Positions 1-6,114 of a stretch of 9,040 bases of DNA are shown one piece after another. The DNA is taken from positions 1 through 9,040 of the forward strand of contig JBEKKT010000038.1 in assembly GCA_050010535.1 (NCBI GenBank), given 5' to 3'. Numbering within the stretch: the stretch's first letter is position 1; every line of letters starts with the position of its first letter. The translations under genes and the position numbers were made by a program. The DNA comes from JAJRAG01 sp050010535. Its GTDB lineage: Archaea > Thermoplasmatota > Thermoplasmata > Methanomassiliicoccales > JACIVX01. Below the pieces are notes generated by a model. It did no database searches. It was not told where the DNA came from and worked only from the letters and a program-made list of their open reading frames with translations.

Positions 1-90
1 ATGGTGCGGCGGATCGCCGTGCTGTCGCTGCCAGTCCGCGTAGTCGTTTCGTTTCCGATGTTGCGCTACTCCACTTCCAACATCCTAGGA

Positions 91-101
91 AATCTATTAA
101 T
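91..101 (+). promoter_or_regulatory. Possible TATA box for the zinc-ribbon/radical SAM pair
   Basis: An AT-rich AATCTATTAAT stretch lies about 31-41 bases before the ATG at 132, inside an otherwise GC-rich region. This fits an archaeal box A giving a leader of roughly 10 bases that would hold the short purine run ACAGAGGG. Position and composition are the only evidence. The bases before it (1-90) hold no gene I can support. Confidence 0.35.
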
Positions 102-131
102 CGTCTTTAGGCCATATTATCGGACAGAGGG

Positions 132-233
132 ATGAGTCTGCCAGAATGCATCGTATGTGGGTATGTTCTCGAGAAGAACCAAGATAAGTGTCCCGCCTGT
201 GGGGCCTCGCAGTTCGAAGAGGATGATTATTGA
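132..233 (+). CDS. Small zinc-ribbon protein (33 aa)
   Basis: A 33-residue frame begins at ATG 132, just after the purine run ACAGAGGG. It contains two CxxC knuckles, C6-x-x-C9 and C20-x-x-C23, each followed by glycine (CVCG-like, then CPACG), which is the classic zinc-ribbon or rubredoxin-like layout, and it ends in an acidic tail. The stop TGA at 231-233 overlaps the TTG start at 230 of the radical SAM gene (TTGA), so the two are almost certainly translated together. Four correctly spaced cysteines in so short a frame, plus the coupling, make a chance ORF unlikely. The function is unknown. A metal-binding or structural partner of the radical SAM enzyme is an inference from position only. 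Confidence 0.72.
   Translation: MSLPECIVCGYVLEKNQDKCPACGASQFEEDDY
217..226 (+). promoter_or_regulatory. Ribosome binding site deciding the TTG start at 230
   Basis: The run AGAGGATGAT inside the end of the zinc-ribbon gene resembles the archaeal anti-SD complement GGAGGTGAT. It ends three bases before TTG 230. An in-frame TGA at 224-226 excludes any upstream start, and no ATG or GTG follows before the conserved cysteine block, so TTG 230 is the only sensible start. Confidence 0.5.
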
Positions 234-1342
234 GCTACGCCGCCCCCGGGTCCAGATGCACACCCGCCCGATGGTGGCACGAAGAGGAATCGAGAGTCCG
301 ATGCGACCTCTGTCCTCGCAGATGCATCTTGTCCGACGGCAAGTCAGGTTTCTGCGGAGCGCGTCAGAACGAAGGCGGGAGACTGTACTCTGCAAACTAC
401 GGCAAAGTTTGTGTGACTACGGTCGATCCCATCGAGAAGAAACCGATCTTTCACTACCGGCCGGGTTCTAGATTGTATTCTCTCGGCACCTTCGGCTGCA
501 ACATGGACTGCATGAATTGCCAGAATTTCAACTTGGCCCGGTCGAAGGATGAGGATCTTCCGTGCAACCACATTGGCCCGGAAGACGTTGTCGGGCAGGC
601 GGTCGAGAAAGGCGTCCAGGGAATCGGGTGGACGTTCAACGAGCCGGTGGTTTGGGCCGAGTTCATTCTCGATACCGCTAAGGAAGCAAATCGCAAGGGA
701 CTGTTCTCCCTGCTCAACACGAACGGTTTCATCGAACCCGGGGCGAGGGAGGAACTTCTGAGATCCACACAGGTAGTGAACATCGACGTCAAAGGGTTCA
801 CGGAGGATTTCTACAAGAACAACTGCAACGCGGAGCTTAAGCCGGTCCTCGAGACCTGCACGTTCGCGAAGAGGGCTGGCGTCCACGTGGAACTGACGTA
901 TCTTCTGATACCAGGCCTTAACGATTCCAAGGAAGAGATCCAGAGATTCTGCGAATGGGTTGTGGATGAGATGGGACCGGACACCCCAATTCACTTCTTC
1001 AGGTTCCGTCCATTCTACAAGCTTTCCGACCTTCCTGCGCAGACGATCGAGAAGCTGAAAGAAGCCTATGATATTGCCAAGTCGGAAGGCGTGAGGTTCC
1101 CTTACTACGCCGGCGTCGTCGGCGATGATCGTCAGAACACTTACTGTCCGAAGTGCGGCGAGCTTCTGGTGAAGCGCGCTAGCAGAGAGGTCACTGATAA
1201 GGTCTGCGTGAAGAAGACTGAGGTCAGCCGGTTCTGCCCCACTTTCCCTGAGGTCGAGTTGAGACTGCAGGGCAATGCGTGTCCTAGATGTGGAGAATGC
1301 ATCCCGGTCGTATTAAGTCAACAAGAGGAATGTACACCATAG
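230..1342 (+). CDS. amrS: AmmeMemoRadiSam-type radical SAM enzyme
   Basis: A 370-residue radical SAM protein of the PflA-like COG1180 group. The SAM [4Fe-4S] motif is C90-NMD-C94-MN-C97. Before it is a cysteine block C25-x2-C28-x3-C32 followed by GFCGAR (C42), and then the family signature VDPIEKKPIFHYRPGS; this N-terminal arrangement is typical of the radical SAM partner of AMMECR1 and Memo proteins. GWTFNEPVVWAEF and LLNTNGF follow the barrel pattern of activases. The C-terminus carries extra cysteine knuckles: C306-x2-C309 and C351-x2-C354-x2-C357. The start is TTG, coupled to the zinc-ribbon gene. The reaction and substrate of this family are not established. Neither an AMMECR1 nor a Memo gene is in the window. 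The neighbour downstream is a corrinoid protein with its own promoter-like region, so a shared pathway is only suggested. Confidence 0.85.
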   Translation: MSYAAPGSRCTPARWWHEEESRVRCDLCPRRCILSDGKSGFCGARQNEGGRLYSANYGKVCVTTVDPIEKKPIFHYRPGSRLYSLGTFGCNMDCMNCQNFNLARSKDEDLPCNHIGPEDVVGQAVEKGVQGIGWTFNEPVVWAEFILDTAKEANRKGLFSLLNTNGFIEPGAREELLRSTQVVNIDVKGFTEDFYKNNCNAELKPVLETCTFAKRAGVHVELTYLLIPGLNDSKEEIQRFCEWVVDEMGPDTPIHFFRFRPFYKLSDLPAQTIEKLKEAYDIAKSEGVRFPYYAGVVGDDRQNTYCPKCGELLVKRASREVTDKVCVKKTEVSRFCPTFPEVELRLQGNACPRCGECIPVVLSQQEECTP

Positions 1343-1355
1343 TTACAGAGTGATT

Positions 1356-1372
1356 GGATGGTGCATCCATCC
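1356..1372 (+). promoter_or_regulatory. Inverted repeat upstream of the corrinoid protein gene
   Basis: GGATGG and CCATCC are perfect inverted copies separated by TGCAT. The repeat lies in the 98-base gap between the radical SAM gene and the corrinoid gene. It sits just before an AT-rich stretch (ATAAAAGGGTTTATTATC) that can serve as BRE/TATA, with TTTATTATC at 1382-1390. This is where an archaeal regulator could bind; alternatively it is a weak terminator hairpin for the upstream gene, though no T tract follows. Confidence 0.4.
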
Positions 1373-1424
1373 ATAAAAGGGTTTATTATCAACGATTTTA
1401 ATCCAAATAGCAACAGTTTGCTTT

Positions 1425-1434
1425 GAGGAGGGAG
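1425..1434 (+). promoter_or_regulatory. Strong ribosome binding site fixing the start at ATG 1441
   Basis: GAGGAGGGAG ends six bases before ATG 1441. A TTG at 1423 is in frame, but using it would place the binding site inside the gene, so ATG 1441 is preferred. The surrounding 13 bases TTTGAGGAGGGAG recur exactly before the methyltransferase gene, at 4292-4304. Confidence 0.8.
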
Positions 1435-1440
1435 CATAGC

Positions 1441-2082
1441 ATGAGCGAACAAATTCTTGAAAAGCTAGCCGAGGTCGTTGTGAAAGGTAAGATTAAGGAG
1501 GCCAAGCCACTAGCGGAACAGGCACTGGGTGCGGGAATCACGGCACAGACTATCATCTTCGATGGCCTGAGCAAGGGCATGGAAGTAGTCGGTCAGAAGT
1601 ACGAGAAGAAGGAGTACTACTTGCCTCAGGTGTTACTATCCGCCCAGACCATGTACGCAGCTCTCGACGTTGTCCTTCCGAAGTTGAAGGTCGGGGAGGC
1701 GGGTGCATCCGGTAAGATTGTGATTGGTGTCGTCGAGGGAGATGTTCACGATATCGGAAAGAACATCGTCAAGGCGATGCTGACTGGTGCAGGCTTGCAG
1801 ATATTTGACATGGGCCGCGATGTTCCACTGAAGAAATACATCGAGAAGGTAGAGACCGAGAAGGCCAACATCCTTGCCACATCCACTCTCATGACTCCTA
1901 CCCTTGCGGGTATGAAGGAGCTCGAGAAGATGCTGGCCGAGAAGAACCTGAAGGGTCCGGTCAAGACGATGATCGGAGGTGGAGCGACCTCGAAGGAGTT
2001 CTGCGCGCAGATTGGTGCTGACGCCTGGGGATATGACGCAATTGAGGCCGTCAAGATCGCCGCAAGACTCCTAAAGAAGTGA
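1441..2082 (+). CDS. Corrinoid (B12) methyl-carrier protein, MtbC/MttC/MtaC class
   Basis: A 213-residue corrinoid protein of the methanogen methyltransferase type. Residues about 5-85 form the helical cap (…FDGLSKGMEVVG…YYLPQVLLSAQTM). Residues about 92-213 form the B12-binding Rossmann domain. The cobalt-ligand motif D101-VH103-DIG106 is intact, with H103 as predicted lower axial ligand. It is followed by the serine/leucine motif STLMTPT and the glycine-rich IGGGATSKEF…GADAWGYDA that cradle the nucleotide tail. Length and order match MtbC, MttC, MtmC and MtaC, which carry the methyl group from a substrate-specific MtxB to an MtxA enzyme. No MtxB gene flanks it, so the substrate cannot be named. 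An inverted repeat and TATA-like stretch precede it, and a strong hairpin terminator follows, so it may be a single-gene transcript, possibly made in excess over its neighbours. Confidence 0.9.
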   Translation: MSEQILEKLAEVVVKGKIKEAKPLAEQALGAGITAQTIIFDGLSKGMEVVGQKYEKKEYYLPQVLLSAQTMYAALDVVLPKLKVGEAGASGKIVIGVVEGDVHDIGKNIVKAMLTGAGLQIFDMGRDVPLKKYIEKVETEKANILATSTLMTPTLAGMKELEKMLAEKNLKGPVKTMIGGGATSKEFCAQIGADAWGYDAIEAVKIAARLLKK

Positions 2083-2091
2083 ATCCTTTTT

Positions 2092-2126
2092 GCGAGAGCT
2101 TCGCTCTCGCCAGACATATTTTTATC
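2092..2126 (+). terminator. Hairpin terminator after the corrinoid protein gene
   Basis: GCGAGAGC (2092-2099) and GCTCTCGC (2103-2110) form a perfect 8-bp stem closed by the 3-base loop TTC. It begins 9 bases after the stop codon and is followed by CAGACATATTTTTATC and further T runs. The T-rich patch at about 2116-2126 could also serve as the TATA region of the next gene, whose ATG lies about 50 bases further on. Confidence 0.75.
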
Positions 2127-2176
2127 TTTTTCCTTCCCATTAGACCGAATCATAACTAAAGGATTCAGGTGCTGAC

Positions 2177-4153
2177 ATGAGCTCAAGCTTTCCATCAGTA
2201 GGCAACCGGTACGGACTTGGAATCGATACGGGAGGGACTTTCACCGATGCCGCTATCGTCGACTTGAGCAACCATCGGGTTCTGGCGAAGGCAAAGGCAC
2301 CGACGACATATCAGGATCTTTCCAAGGGGATCGATGAGGCTGTTTTGGGAGTGCTCCGCGCGAGCGTTTGCGACGTCGAGGACATCAAGCTCGTCGGGAT
2401 GTCGACGACGATCGCAACGAACTCGATACTGCAGGGCAAGGGCGGCAGGGTCGGACTGATAGGTATCGGTTGGAAGCCGCAAGAGGACTGGGTCCTCGGA
2501 TGCGATAAATCAGCTTTCGTCCGAGGAGGTCACGATTCAGTCGGTAGCCAAACCGAGCCGCTTGATGAGAACGAAACCGTCGAGGCAGTCAGACACATCA
2601 CGGCTGGTGTGGACGCGGCTGTCGTTTCTGGAATCTTTAGCATCTACAATCCAACACATGAGTTGCGCGTGAAACGGATGATCTCAGATCGGGCCCCGAT
2701 TCCCGTGGTTCTCGGCCACACCCTGACCGGGGACCTTGGCATAATGGAGAGGACTGTCACAGCCGTGCTCAACGCGAGATTGATCCCGATCATGGGCGAC
2801 TTCATGACAGCCGCAGAGCGGTCACTGAGATCCAAAGGGATCGAGGCGCGCATCATGGTCTTCAAAGGCGACGGCGGCCTGATGTCCTTAGAGGCAGCCA
2901 AGGAGAGGCCGATCGAGACGATACTCTCGGGACCAGCGGCTAGTCTCGTGGGAGGCAGTATATTGGCAGGCCTTGATCATTGCATAGTGCTCGACATCGG
3001 TGGGACGTCTACAGACATCGCCTTCATGGACAAAGGGTTCCCCAGGCTGAACAAGGAGGGAGCGATGGTGGGCGGTTGGAGGACGAGGGTCAAGGCCATC
3101 GACATCTGGACGACCGGGCTCGGCGGGGATTCAATCGTCTTCCTAGACAGCAAAGGAGAGATCCGTATCGGACCGGAGAGGGTGATCCCCCTGGCGATCG
3201 CTTCCGAGATGAGTCCCTCTTTCAGGAGGAAGATAGAGAGCTCTTCGGACACGGGGCTTTACGTCGCGTGCAGGGACGTAGCAGCTGCTCTGACGGAGAA
3301 CGAGGCAAAGGTCCTTCGATTCCTCAATTCCTCGGGGCCTTCCACATTGTACGAGATCATGGACGGAGTGAGTGATGTCGTTCTCACGAGCGACGTTCTC
3401 CAGTCGCTCAAGACTCATGGCTATGTACTTCGGACGGGTCTGACACCGACGGATGTCATGCATATCGCCGGCTCCTGCGATCTGGGCGATGTCGAGTGTT
3501 CCCGGATCGGCGCACGGCTGGTTGCGGAGAAATCTGACGTTTCCGCTGACGAATTCGTCGATAATGTAATGGAGCGCGTCATAACTAGAGTGGGAGAAGA
3601 GATCATGCTCAAGATTATACTGGACGAGGTGGGTAGCGTCCCGCGTTCGGAGGCTCTTGATCGCCTTCTCGAGGCGGGCGCCGGAGAGAAGAGGTTCCAG
3701 AGTATGGACATCACCGTGAAGATCGACCGACCCATTGTGGGGATTGGAGCGCCCGCCAAAGCGCTGGTCGAACCGCTCGATAAGCGTATGAACGTCAAGA
3801 CCCTCATTCCCGACAACTACGAGGTTGGAAATGCTGTCGGGGCCGTATGCAGTCTCATATCCGAGTCGGTCTCCGTTCAGGTCTATCCCAAGGACTACAA
3901 ATACATCGTTTTCGCTCCCGGAACGACGCCCATCGACTACTCGCATCTTGAGGAGGCCCTAACCTCCGCCAAGACGTATGCAGAGAGATGCGTGAGGGAG
4001 AGAGTCGAGGCTTCCGAGGCTGAGGATGTGCGTGTGAAGATCGAGGTGCTGGAGCACAGATTCGCCGACGGCTACGGGAAAGAAATGAAGTTCTTGAACT
4101 GGGTCGAAGTGAGGGCGATCGCGACAGGGAGACCGAATTTGAGAGGTTGGTGA
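2177..4153 (+). CDS. Hydantoinase/oxoprolinase (HyuA) family ASKHA ATPase
   Basis: A 658-residue member of the HyuA/oxoprolinase family. The phosphate-1 loop is D17-TGGTFTD24 near the N-terminus; the N-terminal hydantoinase/oxoprolinase domain runs to about residue 190. The phosphate-2 loop D273-IGGTSTDI lies in the second half and is preceded by the family-typical SGPAASLVGG. GLGGDS (about 314-319) and GEIRIGPERV follow as in HyuA. Residues about 372-420 form a helix-rich winged-helix-like segment leading into GLTPTDVMH. Known members hydrolyse 5-oxoproline or hydantoins with ATP, or form the ATPase part of acetone carboxylase; there is no partner HyuB-type subunit here. The start at ATG 2177 has AGGTG at 2167-2171. 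It sits between the corrinoid protein and the MtaA/MtbA-like gene, so a role in methyl-substrate processing or corrinoid activation is inferred, not shown. Confidence 0.82.
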   Translation: MSSSFPSVGNRYGLGIDTGGTFTDAAIVDLSNHRVLAKAKAPTTYQDLSKGIDEAVLGVLRASVCDVEDIKLVGMSTTIATNSILQGKGGRVGLIGIGWKPQEDWVLGCDKSAFVRGGHDSVGSQTEPLDENETVEAVRHITAGVDAAVVSGIFSIYNPTHELRVKRMISDRAPIPVVLGHTLTGDLGIMERTVTAVLNARLIPIMGDFMTAAERSLRSKGIEARIMVFKGDGGLMSLEAAKERPIETILSGPAASLVGGSILAGLDHCIVLDIGGTSTDIAFMDKGFPRLNKEGAMVGGWRTRVKAIDIWTTGLGGDSIVFLDSKGEIRIGPERVIPLAIASEMSPSFRRKIESSSDTGLYVACRDVAAALTENEAKVLRFLNSSGPSTLYEIMDGVSDVVLTSDVLQSLKTHGYVLRTGLTPTDVMHIAGSCDLGDVECSRIGARLVAEKSDVSADEFVDNVMERVITRVGEEIMLKIILDEVGSVPRSEALDRLLEAGAGEKRFQSMDITVKIDRPIVGIGAPAKALVEPLDKRMNVKTLIPDNYEVGNAVGAVCSLISESVSVQVYPKDYKYIVFAPGTTPIDYSHLEEALTSAKTYAERCVRERVEASEAEDVRVKIEVLEHRFADGYGKEMKFLNWVEVRAIATGRPNLRGW

Positions 4154-4164
4154 GGCTTCCGGCC

Positions 4165-4190
4165 GCAGGATTGTGATTGATGCGTCCTGC
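4165..4190 (+). repeat. Inverted repeat after the HyuA-family gene
   Basis: GCAGGA and TCCTGC are exact inverted copies with a 14-base loop, 11 bases after the stop at 4153. No T tract follows, so a terminator is doubtful. The rest of the 156-base gap up to the next gene shows no clear TATA box, and I see no gene in it. Confidence 0.3.
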
Positions 4191-4294
4191 AACTTCATTG
4201 CACACTGGATAGTTGAATTGGACGTGACAACAATCGTTTACGAAACATTGAAGTAGCATCTCACAGATAATTGAGTTTACCATATGGCATGTTT

Positions 4295-4304
4295 GAGGAG
4301 GGAG
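4295..4304 (+). promoter_or_regulatory. Ribosome binding site favouring TTG 4310 as start
   Basis: GAGGAGGGAG ends five bases before TTG 4310, almost the spacing seen at the corrinoid gene. The first in-frame ATG downstream is at 4322, about 17 bases from the site, which is too far. The earlier in-frame TTG 4271 and ATG 4289 would put the site inside the coding region. TTG 4307 is possible but too close. Confidence 0.65.
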
Positions 4305-4309
4305 AGTTG

Positions 4310-5323
4310 TTGAACAATGGAATGAAATCTAAGGATCGAGTCCTCGCGGCACTCGCCTGCAAGAAGCTTGACAGACCTCCTGTGGTCTGCTTCACTCAGA
4401 GCGCGACCGTGGACCAGATGGATGCTGTCGGTGTCCACTGGCCCGATGCACACACCGACCCCGAGAAGATGGCCACCCTCGCGATGGCCGCCAACAAGGT
4501 CTTCGGCTTTGAATCCGCGCGGTTGCCGTTCTGCTTGACGGTCGAGGCGGAGATCATGGGTTGCACGGTCGACCTCGGCAAGGTCGACAGGACACCGATG
4601 GTGAAGAAGCACGCGTTCGAGTCGACGAGCGAGGTCGATGTCCCGAAGGACTTTTCGCAGCTTGGAAGGGCCAGGATAGTCGTTGAGGCTACGAAGTTGC
4701 TGAAGAAGAAGGCTGGCGCGGAGCTACCGGTCGTCGTCGGCACGACAGGACCGTTCACGATCGCCGGTCACCTCGTCGGGACAGAGAACCTGCTGCTTTG
4801 GATCGTGACCGAGCCGGAGAGCGTACACAAGTTCGTGAAGATCGCGGCTCAGGTGGAGAACAATTATTTGAAGGCGATAGCCGCAGCTGGCGCGGACGTC
4901 ATCGTCATGAGCGACCCGTCTGCATCGACCGACATGCTGTCTGGAGAGATGTTCGACGAGTTTGCGGCGCCATACATCAAGCAGTCATTCAGCGGGATCC
5001 ATGGCCCGAAGACCGTACTGCACATCTGCGGAGACACCACGGCGCTGCTCGAGCACATGATGTCGACAGGCGTGCATGGTCTGAGCATCGAGGAGAAGGT
5101 TGAACCGGAGAAGGCGGTCGAGATCGTGAAGAACAAGGTCGCGCTCGTCGGGAATGTCGGGGTCGTGAAGCCGTTGCTGCAAGGCACACCGGATGACGTG
5201 AAGAGGGAGACGACTAGAGTGGTCAAGTCCGGATTCAACCTCGTAGCTCCGGGTTGCGGCCTCGCTGCCAGAGTGCCTTCGCCGAATATCCAGGCGCTCG
5301 TTCGCGCCGTCAAGGGGCACTAG
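4310..5323 (+). CDS. MtaA/MtbA-type methylcobamide methyltransferase (UroD fold)
   Basis: A 337-residue protein of the uroporphyrinogen decarboxylase superfamily, methyltransferase branch. The zinc site expected for MtaA/MtbA is present as H238-x-C240 (LHICGDTT) and C316 (LVAPGCGLAARVPSPNI). Between them lie GLSIEEKV and ALVGNVG…LLQGTPDDV, strongly like MtbA/MtaA. The N-terminal KDRVLAALACKKLDRPPV is the usual family opening. Such enzymes transfer methyl from a methyl-corrinoid protein to coenzyme M; other branches use tetrahydrofolate, so the acceptor is not certain. Start TTG 4310 was chosen by the binding site. Codon use is strongly GC3-rich (GTC, CTC, AAG), as in the corrinoid and RamA-like genes. 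It probably pairs with the corrinoid protein at 1441-2082, since both share an identical 13-base leader. Whether it is of the MtaA, MtbA or another subtype cannot be decided by eye. Confidence 0.87.
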   Translation: MNNGMKSKDRVLAALACKKLDRPPVVCFTQSATVDQMDAVGVHWPDAHTDPEKMATLAMAANKVFGFESARLPFCLTVEAEIMGCTVDLGKVDRTPMVKKHAFESTSEVDVPKDFSQLGRARIVVEATKLLKKKAGAELPVVVGTTGPFTIAGHLVGTENLLLWIVTEPESVHKFVKIAAQVENNYLKAIAAAGADVIVMSDPSASTDMLSGEMFDEFAAPYIKQSFSGIHGPKTVLHICGDTTALLEHMMSTGVHGLSIEEKVEPEKAVEIVKNKVALVGNVGVVKPLLQGTPDDVKRETTRVVKSGFNLVAPGCGLAARVPSPNIQALVRAVKGH

Positions 5324-5326
5324 CAA

Positions 5327-5360
5327 AGGAGGGAAGACTGGTTCCCTCTTTCGTTATTCT
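5327..5360 (+). terminator. Hairpin terminator after the methyltransferase gene
   Basis: GAGGGAA (5329-5335) pairs with TTCCCTC (5342-5348) around the loop GACTGG; flanking AAAG and TTT extend the stem with a bulge. It begins a few bases after the TAG stop. The T-rich TTTCGTTATTCTTTTT follows, fitting a transcript end. From here to 5442 I see no gene on either strand. Confidence 0.65.
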
Positions 5361-5442
5361 TTTTGTGCGGGCAGTATTTCAATAAAGGTCCCTTTTTCTC
5401 AGCTTGTTGTATCTGGTATGCTCCTCAGATCATGGTGTGTCA

Positions 5443-5616
5443 CTAGGGTTCATTTTGCATATCATCCACAAAGACAGGAAAAAGGATATCGCATGTCTTG
5501 CATTCGCTCTGAGGGAGCAATCGATGTGACGCCCAATTAATCCTTCGAGGCGGAATTCCGACTATCGATGTTCCATTCTGCCAGTATTCCAGTCTCTCTC
5601 CATACGTGAAATGCAC
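5443..5616 (-). CDS. Hypothetical 57-codon frame in phase behind MvhD
   Basis: On the minus strand, directly after the MvhD TGA (5623-5625) and in the same reading frame, lie two codons (CCC AGA), then GTG 5614-5616, and an open stretch of 57 codons to TAG (5443-5445). Its composition looks protein-like: it has a CKTC pair near residues 39-42 and acidic and aromatic residues near the end. No ribosome binding site stands before the GTG. It may be a small separate gene, a C-terminal extension cut off by the TGA, or chance. The neighbouring genes use TGA as a normal stop, and MvhD homologues usually end near this point, so read-through is not required. I do not recognise the sequence. Confidence 0.3.
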   Translation of the reverse strand: MHFTYGERLEYWQNGTSIVGIPPRRINWASHRLLPQSECKTCDILFPVFVDDMQNEP

Positions 5617-5622
5617 TCTGGG

Positions 5623-6045
5623 TCAGAGAAAGATCCCGGTCCAGGTTCGATTGGGACCTTTCTCTTTCACAGCATCCGTGAATTCTTTCACAACCTCAGC
5701 GTATTTCACTCCTTCCGAGGCAGATATCCAGGATAGTCTGATTCGTTCTTCTTCCAATCCTAGCGCCTCGAAGATTCCCTTTAGGAGGACCATTCTCCTG
5801 CGCGTGTAGAAGTTCCCACTCTGATAATGACAGTCATTGGGATGACATCCCGCGACTAGGACTCCGTCGGCCCCGTTGAGATAGGCCCTGATAATCCAGA
5901 GAGGGTTCACTCTGCTGGAACACATTGCCCTAGTATTACGAACAGACGGTGGAATGTCTATTCTGCCAACACCTGCGAGGTCTGCACCAGCATAGGAACA
6001 CCAGTTGCACAGGAATCCTACCATCCTTGGCTCAAACCCAACCAT
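5623..6045 (-). CDS. mvhD: MvhD/HdrA-linked hydrogenase iron-sulfur subunit
   Basis: A 140-residue protein matching the methyl-viologen-reducing hydrogenase delta subunit. The N-terminal signature FLCNWCSYAGADLAG holds C13 and C16. C42 follows in AMCSSR, and C67 and C72 in AGCHPNDCHY; these are the conserved cysteines of the family's [2Fe-2S] site. The C-terminal WISASEGVKYAEVVKEF is also typical, and the length is normal. MvhD relays electrons between a hydrogenase (or formate dehydrogenase) and heterodisulfide reductase HdrA during flavin-based bifurcation in the cytoplasm. Neither HdrA nor hydrogenase genes are next to it, so it is an orphan copy here; it might deliver electrons to another acceptor such as the RamA-like activase (speculative). 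ATG 6045 is preferred over the inner ATG 6024 because the FEP motif before MVGFLCNWC is family-typical. It has no obvious binding site. Its codon third positions are less GC-biased than in the flanking genes. Confidence 0.88.
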   Translation of the reverse strand: MVGFEPRMVGFLCNWCSYAGADLAGVGRIDIPPSVRNTRAMCSSRVNPLWIIRAYLNGADGVLVAGCHPNDCHYQSGNFYTRRRMVLLKGIFEALGLEEERIRLSWISASEGVKYAEVVKEFTDAVKEKGPNRTWTGIFL

Positions 6046-6114
6046 AGGTGTTTTCTCTTAGCTCCGAACCGCCCAAGTTCCGATGGACCTGACGACGCCA
6101 GCGACCGAATCCAG

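Noticed and set aside
1..135. Plus-strand frame of 44 codons ending in an ATGA overlap with the zinc-ribbon gene
   Set aside because: The protein shows no recognisable pattern, and the sequence contains a TATA-like box suited to the next gene. It could still be the tail of a gene cut by the window edge, but nothing supports that.
3143..3946. Minus-strand open frame of 267 codons
   Set aside because: Antisense to the HyuA-family gene; no family pattern was seen.
5321..5323. TAG stop of the methyltransferase as a possible pyrrolysine codon
   Set aside because: The stop follows the normal family C-terminus, and a terminator hairpin begins within a few bases; pyrrolysine occurs in MtmB/MtbB/MttB, not in this family.
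5623..5625. TGA at the end of MvhD as selenocysteine
   Set aside because: The protein has full family length at this point, other genes here use TGA as stop, and no SECIS-like hairpin was recognised. The in-frame continuation is reported as a finding instead.
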